The position numbers were made by a program, and so were the translations under genes. Positions 1-9,112 of a stretch of 62,602 bases of DNA are shown here, in pieces. The notes under the pieces are model-generated. The model was not told where the DNA came from. It did no database searches and worked only from the letters and a program-made list of their open reading frames with translations. How positions within the stretch are numbered: position 1 is the first letter of the stretch; each line of letters begins with the position of its first letter. This stretch comes from Gemmatimonadota bacterium (lineage in GTDB: Bacteria; Latescibacterota; UBA2968; GCA-2709665): contig JAPPNU010000077.1 in NCBI GenBank assembly GCA_028873695.1, positions 1 through 62,602 on the forward strand, read 5' to 3'.

Positions 1-2
1 TA

Positions 3-1832
3 CAAGATAACACATCCAGCCCCACTTGTCAAGTCCAAAAGCGTATCGGCGCGTTGATGTTTATGACGGGTGACATTGGACTGACCTTTGAACTCACCCG
101 GGTCGGCATTCCGGTGGTCGTGTCGCTGTTGGGGTCTCTCTTCGTGGCGCTGATCTTCATCCCCCTTGCGGCGAAGGTACTCGGAAGGCACGCCGCCACG
201 AAAGACCCGGGGTCGGTTCGGTGGACGCGGCGCAAATACCACGGAGGCCTGCGGTGGATTCTGAATCACCGTCGGGATGCTTCCCTGATCTTCATCATCC
301 TGTTTGCTTCGGTCTTCTATCCGGCTTCGAACGTCAAGAAGACCACCGGTCGGGCCCGGGTAAACAACGATTTTTTCATTCGATTCAATGCCCCTCCCTT
401 TTTCAAACGTGCGGAGATGGAACGGGTGGCAGCCCAGATCGAGGAATTCCTGGACAGCAAACGGGAAACCTACCGGATCGAAACGGTGCGGCTGGGTTAC
501 TGGCGACAGAGCAGTCTTATCCGGGGTTTTATCCGGGTGTATCTGAAAGAAGAGCCGAACAGGAACTGGTGGTACCAGTTTTACAAGAGCGTTCGAAAGA
601 AGGCCGGATTTCCGGTCAAGGGGCAGATGACCCGGGCGGAGGTGATCGAGGACGCCAAGAAACACATTCCGCAGTTCGTCGGCGTTCGTGTGATGGTTCA
701 GACGCGGTGGCGCAGCGAACCGGGGGTGTCGGTCTATCTCTACGGTGAGGACGTCGATCTGCTGGGGCGGCTGTCGGAGGCCGTGCGGCAGCGTGTGGAG
801 GCGATTCCGGACGTCGTCAGTGTGGACAGCGATTTGGAGTTTGCAGAAAAGGAAGTGCAGGTGCTCATCAACAAGGAACAGGCGCACTCGTACGGGATTT
901 CCGCCCAGGCCGTTGGCCGCAGTATTTCATACCAGTTGCGCGGCGTCAACCTGGCGCCGTACTACGAGAAAGACCGGATGTTCTCCGTCCGCCTGTTTAT
1001 GGACGAAGACGACCGCCAGACGCTGGCGCAACTCAAGAGTTTTCCGTTTCGCTCGAAAACCGGCTCCCAGATTCCCCTTTCGGCATTCGCCTCGTTCAAT
1101 ATAACGGAAGGCAGCGGCAACATTCGACGCGAGGACGGAAAAATGCGGATGCGAGTGCGGGCGTACACGACTAAAGAGGACCTGAAGGGGTTGTGGGAAC
1201 AGATCGACCGGGCGATGGTAGGATTCGCCATGCCCCGTGGATACTCCTGGAACAAGGGAGAGACCTATTCCAGGTTTCAGGAAGCCGAAGACACGATGTC
1301 GTTCGCGATCACGATGGCGATCACCTGCGTGTTTCTGCTGATGGGCGTGCTCTTCGAGTCTTTCATTCTGCCGTTCGCGGTGCTGCTGTCCATCCCCTTC
1401 GCGTTTCTGGGCGTATACTGGGGTCTGTTCCTGACGAACACCGTGATGGGAAAAATGGCGCAGATGGGCATCATTCTGCTCATCGGCGTGGTGGTGAACA
1501 ACGCGATCGTACTGGTGGACATGATAAACCGGTTGCGATTGGGCGGCATGAGCCGAACCGAGGCGATCGAGGAGGCCGGATTCAACCGGTTCCGGCCCAT
1601 TCTGATGACCACCTTCACGACCATCTTCGGGTTGTTCCCTATGGCCGCGGGCTCGGCGACCATGCTCGGGACACCCTATGCCCCGCTCGGCATCACAATG
1701 ATCGGCGGCCTGTTATCGTCAACGATATTGACGCTCTTCGTCGTCCCGCTGTTCTATACGTATCTGGACGACTTGAGGGTTTTCCTGAGAGGGTTCGCGC
1801 GTAAAATTCTTCGTCCGCGATCAATCGGGTAG
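3..1832 (+). CDS. RND-family efflux transporter, C-terminal part (5' truncated at window edge)
   Basis: This is the distal half or more of an inner-membrane proton-driven RND pump (AcrB/CusA superfamily). The recognisable match starts near base 57 with the end of the N-terminal membrane domain (MTGDIGLTF, then a hydrophobic helix). A second periplasmic porter domain and the C-terminal membrane bundle follow, including GVVVNNAIVLVDMINRLR and a terminal helix ending LFVVPLFYTYLDD. The frame stays open to base 3 with no stop, so the real start lies outside the window or the gene is truncated; possible internal starts are TTG 54 and ATG 57. About 18 codons before base 57 do not resemble the hydrophobic sequence RND proteins have there. 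It is unrelated in position to the second, complete RND operon at 45-52 kb. Substrate unknown. Confidence 0.85.
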   Translation, partial: QDNTSSPTCQVQKRIGALMFMTGDIGLTFELTRVGIPVVVSLLGSLFVALIFIPLAAKVLGRHAATKDPGSVRWTRRKYHGGLRWILNHRRDASLIFIILFASVFYPASNVKKTTGRARVNNDFFIRFNAPPFFKRAEMERVAAQIEEFLDSKRETYRIETVRLGYWRQSSLIRGFIRVYLKEEPNRNWWYQFYKSVRKKAGFPVKGQMTRAEVIEDAKKHIPQFVGVRVMVQTRWRSEPGVSVYLYGEDVDLLGRLSEAVRQRVEAIPDVVSVDSDLEFAEKEVQVLINKEQAHSYGISAQAVGRSISYQLRGVNLAPYYEKDRMFSVRLFMDEDDRQTLAQLKSFPFRSKTGSQIPLSAFASFNITEGSGNIRREDGKMRMRVRAYTTKEDLKGLWEQIDRAMVGFAMPRGYSWNKGETYSRFQEAEDTMSFAITMAITCVFLLMGVLFESFILPFAVLLSIPFAFLGVYWGLFLTNTVMGKMAQMGIILLIGVVVNNAIVLVDMINRLRLGGMSRTEAIEEAGFNRFRPILMTTFTTIFGLFPMAAGSATMLGTPYAPLGITMIGGLLSSTILTLFVVPLFYTYLDDLRVFLRGFARKILRPRSIG

Positions 1833-2282
1833 AGGGCAAAAGGAAAAAGGAAGAAGGAAGAAGGAAGAAGTAGCGGTAACTTTGACGTCTGTCACTTCTG
1901 CAATCGGACTTTCGCAAAAATCGAATAGAAGCGGATTGCTGAGGAGAGCGGAAAACCGGTGGCGTTCGGTGCTGTCGTCCCCCGTCTCCCGGACCTACCC
2001 CCTAGCCCCCTTCCTGACAGGAAGGGGGAACGGTGACGGGTCATTGGAATGGGCATACAAACGTGCCGGATGGCGACATCCAATCAATGAGAGTGTCTAT
2101 CAATGACCGGCACGCGAAACCTGTTTTCCTCCCTCTCTCCCGGTGGGAGAGAGGGCCGGGGAGAGAGGTCTGCGGGGAGCGGGGGCTTTTGAATTTGCCT
2201 TTTGCTTGTAGCTGACGGCCGATAGCTGACAGCTTTTCTTTGTGCCTTCGTGTCTTTGTGTGAGGCCCATTTTCGTGATTTT
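1833..2282. repeat. Gene-free spacer filled with simple and palindromic repeats
   Basis: No convincing gene is present. From left to right it holds a purine run of GGAAGAA units (about 1842-1872), a perfect 10 bp hairpin (CCCCCTTCCT, loop GAC, 2006-2028), and a perfect 11 bp hairpin (CCCTCTCTCCC, loop GGT, 2131-2155) followed by a CCGGGGAGAGAGG tail. It ends with a GCTGACAGC-type phrase (about 2207-2233) and a phrase reading in reverse CACACAAAGACACGAAG (about 2239-2266). Each has relatives elsewhere in the window: the 11 bp hairpin near 55453, the GAAG phrase near 8270 and 62480, and the GCTGAC phrase near 23740. Confidence 0.7.
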
Positions 2283-2648
2283 TTACCCCGCTCTGTCTTC
2301 CGGCGGGATGTAGCGGTTGCCCAGTGCCACGTAGTCTTCACGGACGGGGCTGAAGATGTCCAGCACGAGGGCGGGGCCGTCCACCGCAACCGCGCGATGA
2401 GGCACGTTGGGCGGGATGAGATAGGCGGCGTCCTTCTCAACCGTCCGGGTGACGTCGCCAATGGTCAACTCGACCTTTCCCTCGAGCATGATGCCGCCCT
2501 GTTCGTGCGGATGATGGTGCAGCGGCACAACCGCGCCCTCATCCATTTCCAGCAGGGAGATCATGAGATTCTCGCCGTATGGCGCACGGATGCGCACGCC
2601 GGGCGCAAGTTCGTTGACGGGGACGTCGTTCCAGTCGATATGGGGCAT
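2283..2648 (-). CDS. Cupin-domain protein
   Basis: This small single-domain cupin has 121 residues. The metal-binding cupin motif 1 is clear: PLHHHPHEQGGIMLEGKVEL, with three consecutive His and a downstream Glu/Gly. Motif 2 follows as PPNVPHRAVAVDGP. Cupins of this size bind a metal and act as isomerases, dioxygenases or sugar/aromatic-acid sensors, so a precise reaction cannot be given. It lies 71 bases downstream of coxG on the same strand and may be the last gene of the hydroxylase operon, which would hint at a role in the same catabolic route. That link is inference. Confidence 0.8.
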   Translation of the reverse strand: MPHIDWNDVPVNELAPGVRIRAPYGENLMISLLEMDEGAVVPLHHHPHEQGGIMLEGKVELTIGDVTRTVEKDAAYLIPPNVPHRAVAVDGPALVLDIFSPVREDYVALGNRYIPPEDRAG

Positions 2649-2719
2649 TCGGAGTTCCGGGTCCTGGTTGCGGAATTCGGTCGTTTACGGATCATCTCAG
2701 CCGTGCCGGACGAAAATCG

Positions 2720-3229
2720 CTACCGCCCGGCCCCCGGCTTCTTGCCGCGGAGATAATCCCTCAGGATGCCGTGCTTTACGGTTTCGCCGGGAGCGGCTCT
2801 GGCCTCGGCCTCGATGGCGCCGAAGAGCTGACGGGTCATCATCTTCGAGACGCTAACGTGCAGCCGCTGGCCAACCGCGGCAACGGGGCCCCCCAGTTGC
2901 ACGTCGCCGCTGTACGACACCTGAGTACCGTCCCCCTCGGCGGCGAGTCGGATACTCCCTTCTCCCCTGACGAACCCGGTCTTGCCCTTCGCGTCCACGA
3001 TCATGCGATAGCGTTCCGGCGGGTTCAGGTCTTCCAGGCGGACCGTGCCGCTGTAACTGCCTCTGATGGGCCCCACGCCCGCGTTGATATCCAGTTCGTA
3101 CGTGTTCTCGCCCACAAGCGCCAGCTTCCGGGCGCCGGGTATGCACCGGGCGAGGGCCTCCGCGTCGGTGAGCATTTCGAATACGCGTTGTCGCGGCGCG
3201 TTGATGGTGTGCGTGCCCTGGATCTTCAA
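2720..3229 (-). CDS. coxG: CoxG-family (SRPBCC) protein
   Basis: This is a 169-residue SRPBCC/START-fold protein of the carbon monoxide dehydrogenase subunit G family. It begins KIQGTHTINAPRQRVFEML and carries the family pattern RCIPGARKL followed by alternating beta strands. CoxG proteins aid assembly or membrane recruitment of molybdenum hydroxylases and are normally encoded beside coxMSL, as here. The frame is open for 60 bases upstream, but TTG at 3229 is preferred: a GGGAGG ribosome-binding site lies six bases before it and the family's N-terminus aligns there. It follows coxM by 93 bases in the same orientation. The C-terminal membrane anchor of some CoxG proteins is absent. Confidence 0.8.
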   Translation of the reverse strand: MKIQGTHTINAPRQRVFEMLTDAEALARCIPGARKLALVGENTYELDINAGVGPIRGSYSGTVRLEDLNPPERYRMIVDAKGKTGFVRGEGSIRLAAEGDGTQVSYSGDVQLGGPVAAVGQRLHVSVSKMMTRQLFGAIEAEARAAPGETVKHGILRDYLRGKKPGAGR

Positions 3230-3322
3230 GAGCGCCTCCCTGGGGATGGTACGCAATGACGTGCGCCCGGCGGCATAAACCGGGCGCACGCTAACATCGG
3301 TTCACGTGATGTGCGGTCGTCG

Positions 3323-4189
3323 TCAGGCTGCCCGCCCGGCAGCCCTCGTGAGCGCCTGGCGCGTAAAGACCCGGGCCAGGTGGCCGCGGTAGTCGCCGGA
3401 GGCGTGGTGGTCTTCCTGGAAGTCTTCCACGCCGTCGGCCGCCTTCTCGGCCGCCGCGGCAATCGTCTCGGCGTTCAGCGGCCCTCCCTGCAGCACGGCC
3501 TCAGCGGCCGAGGCCCTGTAGGCCACGGGCGATACGCCCGTAACGCCGATGCCCACAGACGCGCAGTTGCCGCTGTCCAGCGTGACCTGCGCCGCAACGC
3601 CGCAGATGGCAAAGCCCGAGGCGGACTGGTGCATCTTGACGTACGCACCGCCGGAGTTGTCCGGGGGCGTGGCGATCCGTATCTGTGTGAGGATTTCGTC
3701 TTCGCCGATGGCGACGGTGAGCAGGTCCTCGAAGAAATCGCCGACGGCAACGCTTCGCTCGCCACCGGGGCCGGAGATATCGAGTTCTGCGTTCAGCGCC
3801 AGCATCGTCGCGGGCCAGTCCGCGGCCGGGTCCGCGTGGACAAGGCTGCCGCCCACCGTGCCGCGATTGCGCACCTGGGCGTCTCCAATGGCCGATGCCG
3901 TTTCCGGAAGCAGGCCGCACCTGGACTTCAGCAGACGGTGGCTCTCCACCGCGTAGTGCGTCGCCAGGGCGCCGATCGAGATGGTTTCGTTTCCGGCGAC
4001 GACCCTCCGCAGACCCGCGATGCCCCCCAGATCGATGAGGGTTGCCGGCGAGGCGAATCGCAGTTTCATCAGCGGGATGAGGCTATGGCCGCCAGCCAGG
4101 ATCTTCGCGTCGCCGCCGTGTTCCTGAAGCAGGCTGAGCGCCTTTCTCAGGGTCTTCGGCGCGTGATAGTCGAATGGGCTGGGAATCAT
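3323..4189 (-). CDS. coxM: Molybdenum hydroxylase FAD-binding (medium) subunit, CoxM-like
   Basis: This 288-residue FAD subunit belongs to a CO-dehydrogenase/xanthine-dehydrogenase type hydroxylase. Typical features are the N-terminal PFDYHAPKTLRKALSLL and the FAD-binding motif AKILAGGHSLIPLMKLR. The second flavin motif is RNRGTVGGSLVHADPAADWP. It passes electrons from the 2Fe-2S subunit to the final acceptor. The start is set at ATG 4189, with GGAGAG six bases upstream. Its upstream neighbour coxL is separated by a MITE-like insertion (4293-4452), so this gene may depend on readthrough of that element or on its own promoter. Confidence 0.88.
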   Translation of the reverse strand: MIPSPFDYHAPKTLRKALSLLQEHGGDAKILAGGHSLIPLMKLRFASPATLIDLGGIAGLRRVVAGNETISIGALATHYAVESHRLLKSRCGLLPETASAIGDAQVRNRGTVGGSLVHADPAADWPATMLALNAELDISGPGGERSVAVGDFFEDLLTVAIGEDEILTQIRIATPPDNSGGAYVKMHQSASGFAICGVAAQVTLDSGNCASVGIGVTGVSPVAYRASAAEAVLQGGPLNAETIAAAAEKAADGVEDFQEDHHASGDYRGHLARVFTRQALTRAAGRAA

Positions 4190-4292
4190 TGTCGTCTCTC
4201 CACGTATCGAATATGGGAATTTCCCCGCGAGCGCGTTCAACCGTTCGTCACCAGGTTACCGCGCCCCGTGACGGTCCGGGCAGGCAGCCTAA

Positions 4293-4452
4293 CAGTCCGT
4301 TGATAACGTCGCTCTGCAGGCGAGGCCGAGCCATTGTGGCCGAAGACAAGGCGCGCAACCGAGTCCCATCCCTCGATTCGGCGAGGGCGCGCAACGCAGT
4401 ATTTCGACCGCAAGGGCCGGCCGCAGCCCGGATGGGCTTTTTCAACGGGCTG
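4293..4452 (+). mobile_element. MITE-like element, copy A
   Basis: This 160 bp element is repeated almost identically at 34643-34796. The ends form imperfect inverted repeats: it begins CAGTCCGTTGATAA and ends in the reverse complement of CAGCCCGTTGAAAA. The tetranucleotide CTAA lies directly outside both ends, consistent with a target duplication. Near the right end is AGCCC-GGAT-GGGCT followed by five T, an intrinsic-terminator shape for plus-strand transcripts. It encodes no transposase; the short minus-strand reading frame inside it (starting MKKPIRA) is conserved between copies only because the DNA is. The last 11 bases overlap the coxL coding frame. Confidence 0.8.
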
Positions 4453-6784
4453 CTAACCCCTGCATGAGCTTCCAGAGTTTTTCGGGACGCAGCGGCATGT
4501 CGACGTGCCGCACGCCGAACGGCTTGAGCGCGTCCACCACCGCGTTGACGATGGACGGCGTGGAGCCGATGGTACCCGCCTCGCCCACACCCTTGACCCC
4601 CATCGGGTTCACCGGCGAAGGCGTGACCGTGTTGTCGAGTTCGAAGCGCGGGAAGTTATGCGCCTTGGGCAGGGCATAGTCCATGAACGAGCCGGTGATC
4701 ATCTGTCCGCTCTCGTCGTAGATGGCTTCTTCGTAAAGCGCCTGACCCAGGCCCTGGGCGATACCTCCGTGGATCTGGCCCTCGACGATCATCGGATTGA
4801 TGATTTCGCCGCAGTCGTCCACGGCGATGTACCGGAGGATGTCCACTTCGCCGGTGTCCGCGTCCACCTCCACGATGGCGATATGGGTGCCGAACGGGTA
4901 GGTGAAGTTGGACGGTTCGAAGAAATGCGTGGCAGCCATGCCCGGCTCGGTATCCGGCGGCAGATTCACGCCCCCGTGGGCGGCCATGGAGATGTCCGTC
5001 AGGGTCACGCCCTGGTCGGGCGAGCCTTTCACGCCGTATTTGCCGTCTTCGACCACGATGTCGTCCGGATTGCTCTCCAGGAGGTGCGCGGCGATGTTGA
5101 TGGCTTTTTCCTTGACCTTTTCCATGGCCATCACCATGGCCGTACCGCCCACCGCGGTCGCGCGGGAGCCGAACGTACCGATGCCGTACTGAACGGCTTC
5201 CGTATCGCCGTGGATGATCCGCACGTCGTCGATGTCCACCCCGAGACCGTCCGCGATGAGTTGCGCAAACGTTGTCTCCTGGCCCTGGCCGTGAGGCGAG
5301 ACGCCGGTGAGAACGGTGACTTTCCCGGTGGGGTCCACGCGTACGGTGCCGCTCTCCCAGCCGCCCGCCGGCATGGCGGCCGAGGGACCCATCCCGCATA
5401 TCTCCACGTACGTGGAGAAGCCGATGCCGAGGTACCGGCCCTGCCCGCGGCCTTCCGCCTGTTCCTTGCGGAAGCCTTCGTAGTCGATCTTCCGCAGCGC
5501 CTTGTTCAGCGCGATCTCGTAGTCGCCGCTGTCGTAGGCAACGGCCGTACCGGTCTCGAAGGGAAATTCATCCTTGCCGATAAAGTTTCTGCGCCGGACC
5601 TCGAGGGGGTCCATTTCCAGATCGAAAGCCACGCAGTCCAGCATGCGTTCGATAAGGTAGGTGGCTTCCGGCCTTCCGGCGCCGCGGTAGGCATCGGTGG
5701 CCATCTTGTTGGTGAAGGCGGCGGTGAGCTCCATCGATACGTTCTGGAATTTATAACAGCCGCACAGCATCAGCCCCGTGAGCGTGGGGATGGCCGGGGT
5801 AAGCAACTGGTAGTAGGCCCCCACGTCGGCCTCAACGGTGTATTTGAGGCCCAGGATGGTTCCGTCGTTCTTGACGGGGATCTCCACGTCGCCGACCTGG
5901 TCGCGCCCGTGGATCGTGTGCAGGAAATTCTCACGCCGGCTTTCGATCCACTTGACCGGCTTCTTGAGCTGGATCGCGAGATGCCCGACCAGGGCCTCCT
6001 CCGCATACACGTTCAGCTTGCAGCCGAAACCGCCGCCCACCTCGGGCGCGATAACCTGCACGAGCTGTTCGGGCCGGCTGAGAATGACCGAAAGCTGCGT
6101 TCTGAGCAGATGCGGGATCTGGGTGGAGGACCAGACCGTGAGCTTGCCGTCTCCCGGTTGAAACTGCGCGACAACGCCACGGGTCTCCAGCGGGTTCGGC
6201 ACCAGGCGCTGGTGGTCGAAGCGCTGTTTGACCACGCGGTCGGCCTGGGCGAAGGCGTCGTCGACGTCGCCGCCGGCAATGGCCCACGTAAAGGCCTGGT
6301 TGTTGCCGAATTCTTCGTGCAGAACGGGCGCGCCGTCCTTCAGCGCGGCCGCCGCCGAGTTGACGGCGTCGAGCGGATCGTAGTCCACCTCGATGAGTTC
6401 GGCCGCATCGCGCGCGGTGTACGGACTGTCGGCCACCACGGCCGCCACCGGCTCCCCGACGAACCGCACTTTGCCGTGGGCCAGGACCGGATGCTCGGGA
6501 ACCTGGATGCCGGGAAAGCCTTCGGGATCGGTGGTGGCGCACGGTATGGTGCCGATATTGCCCTTGAGATCGTCGCCCGTCACCACGGCCACCACGCCCG
6601 GGTGGTCTGCCGCGGCGGAGGTGTCGATGCCCAGGATGTGCGCGTGTCCGTATGGGCTGCGGAGGACGGCCACGTGCAGCGTACCAGGCAGTTGGATATC
6701 GTCTACGTACTGCGCAAGGCCCTGGATCAGCCTGGGATCTTCCCTGCGCTTGATTCTGGCGCCTACTGATTTACCGACAGGCAT
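4442..6784 (-). CDS. coxL: Molybdenum hydroxylase large subunit, form II CoxL-like (xanthine dehydrogenase family)
   Basis: This 780-residue molybdopterin-binding subunit opens with the aldehyde oxidase/xanthine dehydrogenase a/b hammerhead domain (IKRREDPRLIQGLAQYVDDI) and continues with the cofactor-binding domain. The active-site loop reads AYRGAGR (about residue 362), the form II signature. True aerobic CO dehydrogenases (form I) have AYxCSFR, so CO oxidation should not be assumed; an aromatic, purine or other hydroxylation is equally likely. The C-terminal Glu motif GVKGVGEAGTIGSTPSIVNA is intact. ATG 6784 has AAGGAGG six bases upstream. The stop codon lies inside MITE-like copy A, so the last residues (GLAAR) are partly encoded by the element. 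It follows coxS by 13 bases. Confidence 0.9.
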   Translation of the reverse strand: MPVGKSVGARIKRREDPRLIQGLAQYVDDIQLPGTLHVAVLRSPYGHAHILGIDTSAAADHPGVVAVVTGDDLKGNIGTIPCATTDPEGFPGIQVPEHPVLAHGKVRFVGEPVAAVVADSPYTARDAAELIEVDYDPLDAVNSAAAALKDGAPVLHEEFGNNQAFTWAIAGGDVDDAFAQADRVVKQRFDHQRLVPNPLETRGVVAQFQPGDGKLTVWSSTQIPHLLRTQLSVILSRPEQLVQVIAPEVGGGFGCKLNVYAEEALVGHLAIQLKKPVKWIESRRENFLHTIHGRDQVGDVEIPVKNDGTILGLKYTVEADVGAYYQLLTPAIPTLTGLMLCGCYKFQNVSMELTAAFTNKMATDAYRGAGRPEATYLIERMLDCVAFDLEMDPLEVRRRNFIGKDEFPFETGTAVAYDSGDYEIALNKALRKIDYEGFRKEQAEGRGQGRYLGIGFSTYVEICGMGPSAAMPAGGWESGTVRVDPTGKVTVLTGVSPHGQGQETTFAQLIADGLGVDIDDVRIIHGDTEAVQYGIGTFGSRATAVGGTAMVMAMEKVKEKAINIAAHLLESNPDDIVVEDGKYGVKGSPDQGVTLTDISMAAHGGVNLPPDTEPGMAATHFFEPSNFTYPFGTHIAIVEVDADTGEVDILRYIAVDDCGEIINPMIVEGQIHGGIAQGLGQALYEEAIYDESGQMITGSFMDYALPKAHNFPRFELDNTVTPSPVNPMGVKGVGEAGTIGSTPSIVNAVVDALKPFGVRHVDMPLRPEKLWKLMQGLAAR

Positions 6785-6797
6785 GGGAGACCTCCTT

Positions 6798-7262
<465 letters not shown>

Positions 7263-7593
7263 GGACCACCTCCTTTTTGTGTGTTTCCCGATTTCGCGGT
7301 CCCGTTGACGATCTTCCGCACAAAGCGGAGTTGGCAGGATTTGGGGTGATGAAGGTACGCACAATCGATACGCCTGCGCAAGTGGATTTTACCGAGGCGC
7401 GGAAACAGCGCATCGAAGCGGTATTTCCGGGCGGTGGACAGGGTCGATGCGCTTGCTTTTTTTGTTCGCGTCTTTAATATTGTAACCGCGTCACGAGCGT
7501 GGAATCCGGTTTCGCGTTCCGAACCGCCCGAGGTCATTCGCGTCGACCTGTCGGCGTTTTCACCGAAACAAACTCTTTAGCGAGGGACGAAGC
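7263..7593. other. Divergent intergenic region
   Basis: These 331 bases separate coxS (minus) from the DsbA-like gene (plus) and must carry both promoters. I see the strong Shine-Dalgarno of coxS at its left end and GAGGGA before the GTG at 7594. I see no convincing full promoter, palindrome or small gene. Confidence 0.4.
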
Positions 7594-8220
7594 GTGGAAC
7601 CGAAACTCTATTACGTGGCAGACCCGATGTGTTCGTGGTGCTGGGGCTTCAGGCCGGTGCTGCAGGCGATCGTATCAGCGCTTCCCGAGTCTGTTCCGGT
7701 GGTATACGTGATGGGCGGGTTGGCAAAGGACTCGGACGATCCAATGCCCGAAGAGACCCGCGCCTACGTGCAGCGGAACTGGCGGGAGGTCACGGAAACG
7801 ACGGGGGCCGAATTCAACTGGGACTTCTGGCGCAAATGCAAACCGCGCCGGTCCACCTACCCTGCCTGCCGCGCGGTGCTGGCGGCGAGGGCGCAGCGTG
7901 AAGACGCAGCGCCCGAAATGTTCGACGCGATCCAGCGCGCATATTACCGGGAGGCGCGGAATCCATCGGATATCGAAACGCTGGCCGCTACGGCCGGCTC
8001 CCTTTCACCGCCTCTGGACGTGGAGACGTTCGAACGGGATATCAGATCCCCTGAGATCGAGGCGGAATTGCAGGCGGAATTCAACCTGCGCCGGTCGATG
8101 GGCGTGAGGGAGTTTCCGAGCGTGATCGTAATGCACGGCGACACGCAGACGGACGTCGTGCGCGGCTGGGCGAACACCGAGACGGCGATGTCACGGCTGA
8201 AAAAAACAATAAACAGGTAG
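7594..8220 (+). CDS. DsbA-family thioredoxin-fold oxidoreductase
   Basis: This 208-residue protein has a thioredoxin-like N-terminus with the redox motif CSWC (Cys13, Cys16) in ADPMCSWCWGF. A helical insert and a C-terminal segment with a cis-Pro loop (EFPSVIV) follow. This is the COG3531 / DsbA-FrnE-like group, often annotated as a DsbA family or 2-hydroxychromene-2-carboxylate isomerase-like protein. No signal peptide is visible, which suggests a cytoplasmic location and a substrate other than secreted disulfides. The start is GTG with GAGGGA upstream. It stands alone, with gene-free repeats downstream. Confidence 0.8.
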   Translation: MEPKLYYVADPMCSWCWGFRPVLQAIVSALPESVPVVYVMGGLAKDSDDPMPEETRAYVQRNWREVTETTGAEFNWDFWRKCKPRRSTYPACRAVLAARAQREDAAPEMFDAIQRAYYREARNPSDIETLAATAGSLSPPLDVETFERDIRSPEIEAELQAEFNLRRSMGVREFPSVIVMHGDTQTDVVRGWANTETAMSRLKKTINR

Positions 8221-8612
8221 ACGGGTATAGATCGACGGGAGAGGGAAGCACGAAAACCGGACTCACACAAAGACACGAAGACACGAAGACACAAAGAAAA
8301 GCCGTCAGCTAAAAGCGAAAGGCAAGATCAAAGGCCACTTCTCCTCCCATCACGTAGACCTCTCCAATAAGGACAAGGGGTCCAGAAGCAAAACCGGGGA
8401 AAGGCGTGAAGTGAATAAGAGGATGCTACGCACTATATGTTCTTGGCTTATACCTCAGGCCAAAGCGAAAATGGCAAAAGGCGTGACATCTCTCTTCCTT
8501 CTCACTTCTTCCTTCTTCCTTTTTTCGTCTCACGTCTACCCACGAGGGATTCAGTTCTGAATAGACCCTTGCACAAAGTGCATAAGTCAATCATTTCAAG
8601 GAGGATATCCAG
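8221..8612. repeat. Gene-free spacer with simple repeats
   Basis: It holds a CACACAAAGACACGAAG phrase with extra ACACGAAG units (about 8263-8297), a short GCCGTCAGC phrase (about 8303) and a pyrimidine run of CTTCTTCC units (about 8493-8525). The last is the complement of the GAAGGAAG run near 1842 and 62512. The right end carries AAGGAGG, the ribosome-binding site of the next gene. I see no other gene here. Confidence 0.6.
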
Positions 8613-9110
8613 ATGGCCGAAAGTGAACCCATTTCCCAGGAGCAGATGAACGAGTTTCTGTTTACGCAGATCGTACTGATGTTTCAGGGGGCGGCGTGGC
8701 AGCATCTGGGCAAGGTGATGAACCCCGCGACCAACAAGGTGGAACGGGACCTCGCCCAGGCGAAGAACACCATCGACATCCTGGGCATGCTGCAGGCGAA
8801 GACGGAGGGCAATCTCAGCGACAACGAAAAAAAGTTCCTGGAGCACGCGCTGTACGAGTTGAGAATGAACTACATCGACGAAGCGAACAAGGGGCCGGAC
8901 GAGACGGAAGCGCCTGCCGATGAGGCCGAGGCGCCAACGGCCGAAGCCGAAGCATCCGCGGAGGAGAGCGACGAAGATGCCGCCGGGAGCACGGAAGCAA
9001 AGGCGCCGGAGCAGGATGCGTCCGCGGAGCAGAGCGCCGGCGGCGCCGCTGGCGCCGCTGAAGCCGAGGCGCCGAAAGACGAGGCGGCATCGGCGTCAAA
9101 GGAGGAGTAG
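8613..9110 (+). CDS. DUF1844 family protein with acidic Ala/Glu-rich tail
   Basis: The first ~90 residues match DUF1844: an N-terminal helix rich in Phe/Met (NEFLFTQIVLMFQGAAWQHLGK), the segment NPATNKVERDLAQAKNTIDILGML, and a closing helix FLEHALYELRMNYIDE. The remaining ~75 residues are low-complexity Glu/Ala/Pro and probably disordered. DUF1844 proteins are small and of unknown function, common in Acidobacteria, Planctomycetes and FCB lineages. The start has AAGGAGG eight bases upstream. lptE begins two bases after its stop, so the two are co-transcribed. Confidence 0.85.
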   Translation: MAESEPISQEQMNEFLFTQIVLMFQGAAWQHLGKVMNPATNKVERDLAQAKNTIDILGMLQAKTEGNLSDNEKKFLEHALYELRMNYIDEANKGPDETEAPADEAEAPTAEAEASAEESDEDAAGSTEAKAPEQDASAEQSAGGAAGAAEAEAPKDEAASASKEE

Positions 9111-9112
9111 GT

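Noticed and set aside
4248..4445. Small minus-strand protein beginning MKKPIRA inside the MITE-like element
   Set aside because: It is repeated in copy B only as part of the repeated DNA, has no ribosome-binding site and shows no protein-like conservation independent of the element.
4505..6769. A 754-codon open frame antisense to coxL
   Set aside because: It exactly shadows coxL, is rich in His/Arg/Asp/Val as expected from the complement of GC-rich codons, and has no recognisable motif.
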